Origin: a bacterium
Lineage (GTDB): Bacteria > UBP4 > UBA4092 > JAOAEQ01
DNA: 59,022 nucleotides
NCBI GenBank assembly: GCA_026416715.1
Contig: JAOAEQ010000022.1
Coordinates: 1 to 59,022, forward strand
Direction of reading: 5' to 3'
Positions 34,611-43,533 of this stretch are shown here, piece after piece. The stretch's first letter is position 1. Every line of letters begins with the position of its first letter. Made by a program: the position numbers and the translations under genes. The notes beneath the pieces were generated by a model, which was not told the origin of the DNA, ran no database searches, and was given only the letters and a program-made list of their open reading frames with translations.

Positions 34611-35396
34611 TTAAAAAGGTAAATCTTCTTCATCGGTTTCCTTTACCACAGATTCAATTTCAGTTCTTCTTGGACAAATAGAAATAAAATCACATAAACG
34701 ACAGAATGGATTAATCTGGGGAGTGAATTCTGTTTCCATAATAATCTGCGAAACAATTTTACAGATTTTTTTCAGTCCAAATTCAATCATTTCTTGATTC
34801 GGTTCGATACTTACTAAATTTCCGGTTTGGAGATATAAACAGGAGGCGGATTGAACCCGACGATTAAATTGTTTCTGCGCTAGATAACTATACGCAAGAA
34901 GCTGAATATCTTCTTGCAGATAAGTTTGGACATCATTCGGTTCTTTTCCGGTTTTATAATCAATTATCGTGATTGAACCATCAGGTTCAGCATCAATTCG
35001 GTCTATTTTTCCGGATAAACTCAGGTCTGGATTAACCAGAACTTCATAATTTTGTTCAACTGCCAGCGGGCGGAATTTCCAATTTTGGGTTTGATAGAAT
35101 CGGGTTAACATTGCGAGTGCTTTTTCGCCCCATTTCTTTTCTTCTTCAACATTTTCGAACCCTTTTCGGTTTTTTTTCCAATAACTTCGGAGTAGATGAT
35201 GTAACCGCTCTTCAGTTCGTTCTTCGATAGGAACGTATCCCATAAAATCACGTAACGCACTATGTACATTTTCTCCCATTGTGAAATATGGTCGAGGAGT
35301 TCGAAACTCAGCGGCTAATTTGTCGATATAGGTAAACTTATACTTCTGTGGACATTGTAAAAATATACTTAATTTAAACGGACTAGCGGTAAACAT
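34611..35396 (-). CDS. RecB-like PD-(D/E)XK nuclease with Fe-S cysteines
   Basis: The 261-aa protein belongs to the PD-(D/E)XK superfamily near the RecB, AddB and Cas4 nuclease domains. The active site is D132 in GKIDRID, then D146 and K148 in IDYKTG. A QEDIQLLAYSYLA motif (QxxxY-type) follows. Four cysteines, C15 (LQCPQKY), C232, C235 and C241 (CRLCDFISIC), match the 4Fe-4S cage of AddB and Cas4. It is probably a stand-alone DNA exonuclease or processing factor. No helicase or CRISPR genes are beside it. It ends 80 bp from lgt on the opposite strand and lies 3 bp after the methyltransferase gene that precedes it. Confidence 0.87.
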   Translation of the reverse strand: MFTASPFKLSIFLQCPQKYKFTYIDKLAAEFRTPRPYFTMGENVHSALRDFMGYVPIEERTEERLHHLLRSYWKKNRKGFENVEEEKKWGEKALAMLTRFYQTQNWKFRPLAVEQNYEVLVNPDLSLSGKIDRIDAEPDGSITIIDYKTGKEPNDVQTYLQEDIQLLAYSYLAQKQFNRRVQSASCLYLQTGNLVSIEPNQEMIEFGLKKICKIVSQIIMETEFTPQINPFCRLCDFISICPRRTEIESVVKETDEEDLPF

Positions 35397-35399
35397 AGT

Positions 35400-36014
35400 T
35401 TATCTCTTTTTACAGATAAAAATGAATTCTAACGCGAATAAAGTTTTCCAAATTTGGGCACAATACCGCAGAAAAAAATATTGTGGACGAGTTACACTGC
35501 TTGGAATAACTTGTTCGATAGTTAATCCCGTCCGATGAATCAGTTCTTTTGCCGTTTTCAACGTATATAACTTCACATGGGTTACATCCATTAATCCACC
35601 ATTTGCAGAATACTCGAATCTACCGAATAGATGCTTAATCCGTTCTGAGATAAACGCGATATTTGGCAATGCGATAATATATTTTCCTTGGTCTTTCAGA
35701 TACGGTTTACTTTTTTCGATAACCTCTTCTGGATTACGAATATGTTCCAGCACATTACTACAGATAATATAATCGAAATAATTAGTTTCAAAAGGTAACG
35801 TTTCCATTTTTTCTAAATCGAGAATAAGAACGTGGTCATATCGTTGTTCAGCTTCTACAGCTAATATCGGGTCAAATTCGATACCCGAAACGAAACAGTT
35901 CTTTTCCAACTTAAGCCGTTCACCCAGTCGCCCTGTTGCACAGCCTATGTCAAGGACATTAGACTGCGGAGAGATTAACTGATAGATTGCAATATTATAT
36001 CCATCATATTTCAT
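35400..36014 (-). CDS. Class I SAM-dependent methyltransferase
   Basis: This 204-aa protein is a small Rossmann methyltransferase. Motif I is NVLDIGCATGRLGERL, motif II-like GIEFDPILA, and CSNVLEHIRNPEEV and GKYIIALPN follow. The layout matches methyltransferases of polysaccharide clusters (MetW/UbiG-like). I chose the ATG at 36014, not a TTG at 36035, because no Shine-Dalgarno supports the longer form. It lies directly before the nuclease gene with a 3-bp gap, and after another methyltransferase, so the three are probably one transcript. The substrate is unknown. Confidence 0.8.
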   Translation of the reverse strand: MKYDGYNIAIYQLISPQSNVLDIGCATGRLGERLKLEKNCFVSGIEFDPILAVEAEQRYDHVLILDLEKMETLPFETNYFDYIICSNVLEHIRNPEEVIEKSKPYLKDQGKYIIALPNIAFISERIKHLFGRFEYSANGGLMDVTHVKLYTLKTAKELIHRTGLTIEQVIPSSVTRPQYFFLRYCAQIWKTLFALEFIFICKKR

Positions 36015-36040
36015 AAAATTGTGCGTCAGTTTCAATCTAT

Positions 36041-36880
36041 TTAGTATTCATCTTGATTGTTATTTTTTCTGCAAACAATAAGCCATCCGCTAGCTAAACA
36101 TTGTGGCACAAACGGAGCAATTTTTTGGTCAAGTTTATTTATTAGTTTCGTTTTATTAGGATGCATTTTGAGAATAGTGCACATAAATGAATTGATATAG
36201 GGTGATAAAAAGCCAAGATTATATGTTTTAATTGGCATAAAACCATTTTGCCGTAAAATATTTTTTATTGAAAAAATGCTAAACTGATGTAAATGTCCAA
36301 ATACTTTATCGGCTTCATAATCAACATATTTCATTCCTAGTTTTCGAAAGATTTCTCTTAAATCTTTCGAACTACCTTTTTCAAAGTTTGGAGTATCAGA
36401 ACCACCGAAAATAAGCCGATCATAAATTAGTCCGAACGTCCATCCGTTTGGGATACTGACAAAGAGTCGACCGTTATCGGTTAACACCCTGTTAACTTCA
36501 GCCAATGTCGAGACACAGTCAGGTAAATGTTCGAGTATTTCGAGTAATAATACAGCTGAAAAAGTCTTATCGTGAAAGCAAAGTTTATCTACTGGACATA
36601 AGATGAGTGGGATAGTAGCTTTTTCTATTTCAAAGAGAAATTTAGAATCGTAAAGACATTTTTCTGATAAATCGATTCCAATAATCTCAAATCCACGTTG
36701 ATGTAAATAGAGGGAAAGCCAACCACTACCAACCCCGGCATCTAAAACTGTTCTGCCGGTTAGATTGCGTTCAATCATCCGCTTTTTATACTCAATCTTC
36801 TCATCTATTTTATGAGGATAAAAATAATTAAGCAGAACTTCCTTTTCACGAGTAGTAAGTTTATCTAGGTTATATTTCAT
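36041..36880 (-). CDS. Class I SAM-dependent methyltransferase
   Basis: This is a Rossmann methyltransferase of 279 aa (from the ATG at 36880; 287 aa from 36904). It has TVLDAGVGSGWLSLYLHQRGFEIIGIDLS for motif I and II, then LLLEILEHLPDCVSTLAEVNRVLTDNGRLFVSIPNG. The family includes sugar O-methyltransferases and UbiE-like enzymes. The C-terminal half has basic and aromatic residues that may bind a lipid or a glycan. The next gene begins 27 bp on. It is read away from glycosylation island 2, across a gap containing a terminator. No Shine-Dalgarno was found. Confidence 0.78.
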   Translation of the reverse strand: MKYNLDKLTTREKEVLLNYFYPHKIDEKIEYKKRMIERNLTGRTVLDAGVGSGWLSLYLHQRGFEIIGIDLSEKCLYDSKFLFEIEKATIPLILCPVDKLCFHDKTFSAVLLLEILEHLPDCVSTLAEVNRVLTDNGRLFVSIPNGWTFGLIYDRLIFGGSDTPNFEKGSSKDLREIFRKLGMKYVDYEADKVFGHLHQFSIFSIKNILRQNGFMPIKTYNLGFLSPYINSFMCTILKMHPNKTKLINKLDQKIAPFVPQCLASGWLIVCRKNNNQDEY

Positions 36881-36904
36881 AACATACCATAATAACAAAT
36901 ACAT

Positions 36905-37144
36905 CGAATACCGTCAAGAAAAAGAAAAAAGAATAGAATATAACAATAAATTATATCTTTTTTATGAAGATGTGGGAAAATATTTTAAAAATGATAACTA
37001 TCCTCGAATCCAGAGCAATTGATTGCAAATAAAATAGTTACGATTAATCCTGAAAGCGATTATTAGCAAAGATTAATTAGATTTGCTAGAAATAAAACAA
37101 AACTAATTGTTATGAATAAGCAAGTCAACAAATATCATTGATGT
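36905..37144 (+). other. Intergenic region, possible small RNA gene
   Basis: No protein gene is seen. A strong plus-strand terminator follows at 37145-37181, yet the nearest plus-strand gene upstream (lgt) ended 2.6 kb earlier. An unseen plus-strand transcript, perhaps a small RNA beginning in this interval, would explain it. I could not find a convincing promoter for one. Confidence 0.35.
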
Positions 37145-37181
37145 AAACAGCTTGGAAAAATATATTCCAAGCTGTTTTTTT
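37145..37181 (+). terminator. Rho-independent terminator with 13-bp stem
   Basis: AAACAGCTTGGAA pairs perfectly with TTCCAAGCTGTTT over a 7-nt loop, followed by TTTT. It points to the plus strand and sits 14 nt before the -10 promoter of island 2, where it would shield the island from upstream transcription. Confidence 0.85.
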
Positions 37182-37195
37182 ATTGGTTCTTTTTC

Positions 37196-37204
37196 TGGTA
37201 TAAT
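37196..37204 (+). promoter_or_regulatory. Extended -10 promoter of glycosylation island 2
   Basis: TGGTATAAT is a perfect -10 with the TG extension. Start would be near 37211, giving a leader of about 47 nt to the ATG at 37258. No matching -35 is visible. Confidence 0.6.
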
Positions 37205-37257
37205 AACTGGTTATAATTGAAATAACTTAATCGCATAAACTCTGTTATTTACTTGTT

Positions 37258-38109
37258 ATGCCGGGATATCCATTAGTATCAATTAATATTCCAACTTATA
37301 ATGCTGCTCGAACATTAGCAAAATGTTTAGACCATGTAAAAAATCAAGTGTATCCAAATATTGAAATTGTCATCATCGATTCGGATAGTACAGACGAAAC
37401 TATCGAAATTGCTCGTCGGTATCAAACTCGAATTCTAACCGCAGGAGATTTAGCTGAGGCACGGAAAGTTGGAGTTTTGGAAAGTTATGGCGAATATGTC
37501 TATTTTCTTGATGCTGACCAGTATATCGAACCGAACCTCATTGCAGAATGTGTTAAGGAATGTGAAGAAAACGGCTACGATGCAGTAACGTTCGTCGAAC
37601 GACAGGTTATTCACAATAACACCTATTTCCAGCGATTGCTTGACTATGATAAATGGGTATTTCATACCGCAGAAGATGACGACCCGATTGCCGGTGATGC
37701 TATCCCGCGGTTTTTTCGTCGTTCAATTCTTCTAGAGATAACCTGGCCAGAAAATCTTTATGCGATTGAGCATAATATCATTTATCATCAGGCGGTAAAA
37801 AAAGGAGCTAAAGTAAAGTTTCGGAAAGATTTAAGCTTCCTCCATGACGATTCGATTAATACCTATTCGAAGTTTATCCGCAACTTTTATACCCATGGAA
37901 AATCATATATTCCAGCTCTAAAACAAGATCGAGAATTAGTTCTTGCACATAGTCTTCCCCGCCGGTCATATTTTTCGAAACGGGCATTTTCGAAACCATT
38001 ATATTGGCCTGGGTTAATTTTACTTTATCTGACTAAAGGGATTGCTGCTGGCTGTGGTGTGTTATCGTATATCCTTGCAGGCGGGAAGTTTAAAAGAGGG
38101 AAAGTATAA
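37258..38109 (+). CDS. GT2 family glycosyltransferase
   Basis: First gene of island 2. The 283-aa GT-A enzyme has VSINIPTYNAARTLAKCLDHV, IDSDSTDETIEIA and the DxD motif in LDADQYIEPN. The usual DGS/NGS of the second motif is DSDSTD. The acceptor part carries NTYFQRLLDYDKW and AIEHNIIYHQAVKKGAKV. The hydrophobic C-terminal stretch (YWPGLILLYLTKGIAAGCGV) may be a membrane anchor. It has its own extended -10 promoter. A short gap of 88 bp separates it from the next glycosyltransferase. Confidence 0.88.
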   Translation: MPGYPLVSINIPTYNAARTLAKCLDHVKNQVYPNIEIVIIDSDSTDETIEIARRYQTRILTAGDLAEARKVGVLESYGEYVYFLDADQYIEPNLIAECVKECEENGYDAVTFVERQVIHNNTYFQRLLDYDKWVFHTAEDDDPIAGDAIPRFFRRSILLEITWPENLYAIEHNIIYHQAVKKGAKVKFRKDLSFLHDDSINTYSKFIRNFYTHGKSYIPALKQDRELVLAHSLPRRSYFSKRAFSKPLYWPGLILLYLTKGIAAGCGVLSYILAGGKFKRGKV

Positions 38110-38197
38110 AGTAAATATGTTTTTAAATTATAACGTAACCGTTCTCAATATTTTGTTATTAGAATATTTGGAATTCTTGTCAGAATTGATTTTTTAA

Positions 38198-39262
38198 ATG
38201 GTAAATACCCCATCATTGGTTTCGATAATTATTGTAAGTTATAATGCGAAAGAATATCTCATTTCCTGTATTGAAGCATGTCTCCAAAGTAAGTATCAGC
38301 CGATAGAAATTATCGTGGTTGATAACGGGTCATCTGATGGAACGATTGCTATCATTCATGGAAAATATGCGAATAATCCACATATCATATTGATTCCGCT
38401 TGAAAAGAATTATGGACCAGCTTATGCGCGTAATCGTGGAATTGAATATGCTAAAGGGAAATATTTTGCATTTCTCGATAATGATACTAAACCGGATGTG
38501 AACTGGTTGATTCCACTAATTGAAGTAATGGAACAAGATAAAAGTATTGCTGCTTGCCAGTGTAAGTTGCTTCTCATGCAAGAGCCAAATCGAATCGATT
38601 ATGTCGGTGATTATCTCAGTCAATATGGTTTTTTAGTGCAAGAAGTGCAGGGTGGGGAACTGGATGTTGGACAAGCGGAAAATATGAAAGAAATATTAAG
38701 TGCGAAATCAGCAGCTATGGTAGCGCGTGCTGATGTTGTTCGTGAAATTGGAGGTTTTGACGAAGATTATTTTATTTATGTTGAAGAAACAGATTTAGGA
38801 TGGCGAATGTGGCTGAAAGGATATCGCGTTGTATATATACCAAGTTCGATAGTCTACCATGCCTTTGGCACTACTTCGAAATTCTATCCCGATTTTGCAA
38901 ATTATAACGTTCGTTTTCACGGTTGTAAAAATTATATTTTGACGCTATATAAGAATTTTGGAAGATGGTATATATGGCGAGTACTACCGTTGCATATCGG
39001 GTTATGGCTTGCAATAGCGTGCTGGTTGATGGTTAAGGGACAAGGTCGCGATAGCTATCTTATTTTGAAGGGAATTTGGTGGAATATAATGCACCTACCG
39101 AGTTCACGCAAAAAACGAAAGCTAATCCAGAAAAGCCGGAAGGTAACTGATACTGAGCTTATACCACATATACTGCGAAAACGACCGTTGAAATATTTTT
39201 ATCAGAAACTAGCTACTCCGCATAAAGTCGGTCATGCGGATAGCTGGTACAGACCAAAATAA
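38198..39262 (+). CDS. GT2 family glycosyltransferase (rhamnosyltransferase-like)
   Basis: The 354-aa GT-A enzyme has VSIIIVSYNAKEYL, VDNGSSDGTIAI and LDNDTKPDVNW as the metal-binding motif. The block EIGGFDEDYFIYVEETDLGWRMWLKGYRVVYI is the acceptor-binding loop of WbbL-like rhamnosyltransferases. A hydrophobic stretch near 265-285 (RVLPLHIGLWLAIACWLMV) could anchor it to the membrane. The genes for dTDP-rhamnose synthesis follow 5 kb downstream, which supports rhamnose as the donor, though this remains inference. Confidence 0.9.
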   Translation: MVNTPSLVSIIIVSYNAKEYLISCIEACLQSKYQPIEIIVVDNGSSDGTIAIIHGKYANNPHIILIPLEKNYGPAYARNRGIEYAKGKYFAFLDNDTKPDVNWLIPLIEVMEQDKSIAACQCKLLLMQEPNRIDYVGDYLSQYGFLVQEVQGGELDVGQAENMKEILSAKSAAMVARADVVREIGGFDEDYFIYVEETDLGWRMWLKGYRVVYIPSSIVYHAFGTTSKFYPDFANYNVRFHGCKNYILTLYKNFGRWYIWRVLPLHIGLWLAIACWLMVKGQGRDSYLILKGIWWNIMHLPSSRKKRKLIQKSRKVTDTELIPHILRKRPLKYFYQKLATPHKVGHADSWYRPK

Positions 39263-39310
39263 TTAATGTTTTAGGAGTAAATGTAAAATAGGAACAAATT
39301 TTATCTTAGC

Positions 39311-40303
39311 ATGTTAATTTCGGTATTAATTCCAACCTATAACCGTTGTGAGAGTTTAAAACAATGTTTTGATTCGCTCGTTGCGCAAATGTATAAAGAT
39401 TTTGAAGTAGTGATTGTTGATGGCGGTTCAAAAGATGGTACGTTAGAACTAATAGAACAATATCGACATACATTAAATATACAATTAACCACATCCAAAC
39501 TTGGTTTAGTCCCGACGATGAATATTGCTTGGCGGACTGCAAAAGGCGAGATTGTAGTTCGAACTGATGATGATGTTGTAGTTTCTCCGCAATGGCTAGC
39601 GGAAATTGTTCGGACATTTCAGATATCTGAAAAAATCGGTGGGGTAACGGGACCGACACTCATTCCGCAGGAACGACTTGAGTATCGTGATTTATTATAT
39701 TTCAATCAGCGGTTTCGGGAAGGGAAAAATCCGATATGGAAGCTTATCGGAAAGTTTTATTATGATTATATACTTGAAAAACAGCCGTATGCCGTGGGTA
39801 AAGTTTTTCGGAGTGGAGCATTTTCTATTGGCCCGAATTATCCAGAATGTACCACAATTCCAGATATTATTGAAGTAGATTATTTAGAAGCATGTAATAT
39901 GTCGTTGAAACGAAAATTGTTAGCGCAAATCGGTGGGTTTGATGAAGGTTATAAGGAAGTTGCAGAATGGCATGAGCCAGATGCGTGTTATAAAATCAAA
40001 AAGTTAGGTTATAGAATGATGTTTAATCCGAAGGCTGTGGTAAAACATTATCCGAGTCAAAGCGGAATTTATCAAGCTAGGGCGAATGCATTCTGGCGGT
40101 TACATAATTTTATCCGATTTTATTTGCGGCATATTCATGTTGATAGCTGGAGTAAACTCCATCGGTTCTCGGCGTATCTCTTATTTATGAACAGTTATTT
40201 TATCTATAAATTCTTGATAACTCGACAATTCAATCAACTAGGTGCAATTCCAGGGACAATATATGGTTTAATTAAATACTCTTTAAGAGCAGCTGATGAA
40301 TGA
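39311..40303 (+). CDS. GT2 family glycosyltransferase
   Basis: The 330-aa GT-A enzyme has MLISVLIPTYNRCESL, VDGGSKDGTLELI and the metal site RTDDDVVVSPQW. The segment IGGFDEGYKEVAEWHEPDACYKIKKLGY completes the acceptor side. It carries a basic and aromatic C-terminus. The next gene starts 142 bp later, the widest gap among the early genes of the island; I saw no terminator there. Donor unknown. Confidence 0.9.
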   Translation: MLISVLIPTYNRCESLKQCFDSLVAQMYKDFEVVIVDGGSKDGTLELIEQYRHTLNIQLTTSKLGLVPTMNIAWRTAKGEIVVRTDDDVVVSPQWLAEIVRTFQISEKIGGVTGPTLIPQERLEYRDLLYFNQRFREGKNPIWKLIGKFYYDYILEKQPYAVGKVFRSGAFSIGPNYPECTTIPDIIEVDYLEACNMSLKRKLLAQIGGFDEGYKEVAEWHEPDACYKIKKLGYRMMFNPKAVVKHYPSQSGIYQARANAFWRLHNFIRFYLRHIHVDSWSKLHRFSAYLLFMNSYFIYKFLITRQFNQLGAIPGTIYGLIKYSLRAADE

Positions 40304-40445
40304 CAGATTAAGAATGGAAAACCTAATGAACCTAAAACCTCATAATCGGTGACAATATGTTTTTTTGCTTTTCAGTCCTTCGGTTTGATGCCTGTATTTA
40401 ATAATAATTTGTGTAATCTATTAATTTTAATCGGTGTAATCATAT

Positions 40446-41816
40446 ATGAAATTATCAGTTGTTATACCGGTTTATAATGAAATCAATACCATAGAAGAGA
40501 TACTCCATCGTGTTCAACAGGTTCCGATAGAAAAAGAAATTATTGTTGTTGATGACGGGTCCACCGATGGAACGCGCGATATTTTAAAACGAATTAAAGC
40601 TGACAATATAAAAGTTATTTTCCATGAACGAAATTTGGGGAAAGGTGCCGCATTACAGACCGGGTTTAGTCAGGTTACCGGTGATATTGTCATTATTCAA
40701 GATGCGGATTTAGAATATTATCCAGATGAATATCCGCAACTCATCGAGTTAATTGAGCAGGGAAAGGCAGATGTTGTCTATGGTTCGCGGTTTCTCGGTC
40801 GACATCGAGTTTTTTTATTTTCGCATTATTTAGGGAATCTGATTTTGAATTTTTTAACGAATTTTCTTTATAACACCAATCTGACTGATATGGAAACGTG
40901 TTATAAAGCGTTTCGACGAGAAGTAATCCAGGGTGCGAAATTTAAATCTAAAAGTTTCGGATTCGAACCAGAATTTACCGCATATATTTTCCGTAAACGT
41001 TATCGAGTATATGAAGTTCCGATATCATACGACGGTCGGGGATATGATGAAGGGAAAAAGATAACTTGGAAAGATGGATTTATTGCGTTATACTGGCTTA
41101 TTCGTGGTAGAATGAGTCGGCTCCATCGCGAACAAGCGGAATTATACAAACTAACTAGGTTAAAGAATTATACGAAATCGGTCTATTCTCATATTGAAAA
41201 ATATCTAGGACAACGTATATTAGAACTTGGAGCCGGATTGGGAAATTATACCCGATTAATGCTGGGCAAAGAACGAGTGGTTGCATCAGATATTTCATCG
41301 ACATTTCTTGTAGAATTAAAACGAAGAATTGTTGAAAATGACCGGGTTAAAATTATTCAGTATAATGTGATTGATTCACCATCCGAGGAGTTGAAAAAGG
41401 AACGATTTGATACCATTTTGTGCCTGAATGTTCTTGAACATATCCAAGATGATATAACTGCATTAAAAAATATTGCAGAATTAATGGATGATAATAGTAG
41501 GTTAATAATCCAAGTTCCGGCGTTATCGTGGCTTTTGGGTAGGCTTGATATTGAATTAAACCATTACCGCCGATATCAGAAAGAAGAATTGGTTCTGAAA
41601 CTTAATCAGAGCGGATTCACAGTTGAACATATCCAGTATTATAATGTATTCGGTGTTTTTGCATGGTGGTTGAACAGCGTTGTTTTGAGAAGGAAAAGTC
41701 TTCCCGGGATACAATTGCGTATATTTAATTTTATGCTTCCATTATTTGATTGGATAGAAGCCCAAATACAATTACCGTTAGGTGCGTCATTAATCGCAAT
41801 CGCTAAAAAGAAATAA
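40446..41816 (+). CDS. GT2 glycosyltransferase fused to SAM methyltransferase, copy 1
   Basis: The 456-aa protein joins two enzymes. Residues 1-225 are a polyprenol-phosphate-mannose-synthase-like GT2 domain: [47 protein letters not shown], the metal-binding [12 protein letters not shown] and YGSRFLG. Residues about 255-456 are a class I methyltransferase with [24 protein letters not shown] and [16 protein letters not shown]. The pair could make and then methylate one sugar, or modify a lipid-linked sugar. The next gene has the same architecture. Databases name this fusion type, so it is known but its role is not. No Shine-Dalgarno seen. Confidence 0.88.
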   Translation: MKLSVVIPVYNEINTIEEILHRVQQVPIEKEIIVVDDGSTDGTRDILKRIKADNIKVIFHERNLGKGAALQTGFSQVTGDIVIIQDADLEYYPDEYPQLIELIEQGKADVVYGSRFLGRHRVFLFSHYLGNLILNFLTNFLYNTNLTDMETCYKAFRREVIQGAKFKSKSFGFEPEFTAYIFRKRYRVYEVPISYDGRGYDEGKKITWKDGFIALYWLIRGRMSRLHREQAELYKLTRLKNYTKSVYSHIEKYLGQRILELGAGLGNYTRLMLGKERVVASDISSTFLVELKRRIVENDRVKIIQYNVIDSPSEELKKERFDTILCLNVLEHIQDDITALKNIAELMDDNSRLIIQVPALSWLLGRLDIELNHYRRYQKEELVLKLNQSGFTVEHIQYYNVFGVFAWWLNSVVLRRKSLPGIQLRIFNFMLPLFDWIEAQIQLPLGASLIAIAKKK

Positions 41817-41900
41817 TGGTATAAATTTAATTGTCAAATGCAGGATTCAAAATCAGACTTATAGTTTTTTTCGTTTTATTGTTCTTCCGTTTTAGTTATT

Positions 41901-43223
41901 ATGCTCCTATCTATAATCATTCCTATCTTAAATGAAAAAGTTAATCTTATCCAACTTATTCCTAAACTGCATGAACTTTTACAACAGCTTGTTTTGCCGG
42001 TTGATTATGAGATTATTCTGGTTGATGGTGGGTCAACTGATGGAACGGTTGATCTAGTTGAACAATGGCAGGTCAAATATATTCGCCAGAATACCCCAGG
42101 TTATGGCGGCGCGCTCCGTGATGGATTTAAAGAGGCTAGCGGTAAATGGATCATAACCATGGATGCTGATTTATCACATGCCCCGGAATTCATTCGAAGT
42201 TTATGGCAGAGCAGAAATCAAGCGGAAATTGTCATTGCTTCGCGGTATATCACTGGCGGAAAAGCAACGATGCCATGGATTCGCCTTATCTTAAGTCGGA
42301 TTTTAAATTATTTTTTTTCGTATGGATTATCTTTGCGCATCAAAGATATGTCTAGCGGATTCAGATTATATCGTTCAGAATCGCTTAAGAAAATAACCGG
42401 GCACCTTATATCCCGAGATTTTGATGTCCTAGAAGAAATATTAATACGCGCTTATGCAGAAGGATATCGCATCCTAGAGATTCCGTTTCATTATTATCCT
42501 CGGTTACAAGGGAAAACCCATGCAAAGTTAGTACGATTTGGGATAGCATTTTTACGAACCTTTTATCGAATGTGGAAATTACGAAATTCAATTCAATCTG
42601 CAGATTATGATGCACGCGCTTATAATAGTATTATTCCATTGCAGCGATATTGGCAACGAAAACGGGTGGCTATTATAACTAAATTTATTGCGAATTTCGA
42701 ATTGCAGATTTCAAATATTCACCCAAACCGTAAGTTACGTATTCTCGATATTGGTTGTGGGTCGAGTTATCTAGTTCAAAAAGTTCCATACCTAATTGGT
42801 GCGGATATCCAATTCAATAAACTCCGCTATTTGCGATATCAACTGGACACATTTGGGTTATTATCGTTGGTTAATACGACAATACTTTCTTTGCCATTTA
42901 AAACGAATTCTATAGATATCATCGTATGTTCCCAGGTTATTGAACATCTGCAGAATAATACGACTTGGTTCAATGAAATCAATCGAGTTTTAGTTCCGAA
43001 TGGTGTCCTCATCCTGGGAACCCCGGATTATCATAAGCTTGCCTGGCTAATCATTGAATATTTTTATAAACTTTTTGTTCCGAGTGGATATGCGGATGAA
43101 CATATAACTCATTATACTTTATTGAATTTAAAAGAATTATTAAACAGAAACAGATATCAAATACTTGATACTAGATATATTTGTCGTGCAGAATTAATTT
43201 TAGCAGCGAAAAAACTTGGATAA
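41901..43223 (+). CDS. GT2 glycosyltransferase fused to SAM methyltransferase, copy 2
   Basis: The 440-aa protein has the same two-part plan as its upstream neighbour. The GT2 part has LSIIIPILNEKVNL, LVDGGSTDGTVDL, GYGGALRDGFKEASGKWII, the metal site MDADLSHAPEF and ASRYITGGKATMP, close to polyprenol-phosphate sugar synthases. The methyltransferase part from about 265 has LRILDIGCGSSYLVQKVPYLIGADIQF and CSQVIEHLQNNTTWFNEINRVL. The two copies are diverged, so the duplication is old or they were joined separately. It ends the first half of island 2, before a 310-bp gap. Confidence 0.88.
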   Translation: MLLSIIIPILNEKVNLIQLIPKLHELLQQLVLPVDYEIILVDGGSTDGTVDLVEQWQVKYIRQNTPGYGGALRDGFKEASGKWIITMDADLSHAPEFIRSLWQSRNQAEIVIASRYITGGKATMPWIRLILSRILNYFFSYGLSLRIKDMSSGFRLYRSESLKKITGHLISRDFDVLEEILIRAYAEGYRILEIPFHYYPRLQGKTHAKLVRFGIAFLRTFYRMWKLRNSIQSADYDARAYNSIIPLQRYWQRKRVAIITKFIANFELQISNIHPNRKLRILDIGCGSSYLVQKVPYLIGADIQFNKLRYLRYQLDTFGLLSLVNTTILSLPFKTNSIDIIVCSQVIEHLQNNTTWFNEINRVLVPNGVLILGTPDYHKLAWLIIEYFYKLFVPSGYADEHITHYTLLNLKELLNRNRYQILDTRYICRAELILAAKKLG

Positions 43224-43533
43224 AACCAGATTTGCATTACAATAGGAATAGGGGGTTGTATTTAAAATATTTCAAAATTTTTCTACTCGACTTATGTTGG
43301 GATTATAAAAGCTTCAGCTTTCAGATGTTTTAACCCCAAATTAAAGAGCTTATCCGTTCCATGAGAGGATGAAATTAAATTCTGTAGTAGTATTAGTTGA
43401 ATTTAAAATATACTTAAAAGCTGAACAATAACTGTTTATGCGACGATTATTTTATGTTATAATTTCAATTGTAAGGGTAGCCATAAGTCTATAAAACTAA
43501 CTTAATTGAATTTAGCTTACCGGAAACAATATT
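43224..43533. other. Intergenic region before rmlB
   Basis: No gene seen. It contains the rmlB promoter (separate entry) and a short hairpin AAAGCT-TC-AGCTTT near 43308, which is not followed by a T-run. Confidence 0.5.
43455..43463 (+). promoter_or_regulatory. Extended -10 promoter of the rml genes
   Basis: TGTTATAAT is a perfect -10 with a TG extension. Start would be near 43470, with a leader of about 64 nt before rmlB. At 17 nt upstream lies only TTTATG, a poor -35. Confidence 0.55.

Noticed and set aside
36964-37032. A 22-aa frame (MKMWENILKM...) in the gap before island 2.
   Set aside because: No ribosome-binding site and too short to support without conservation.
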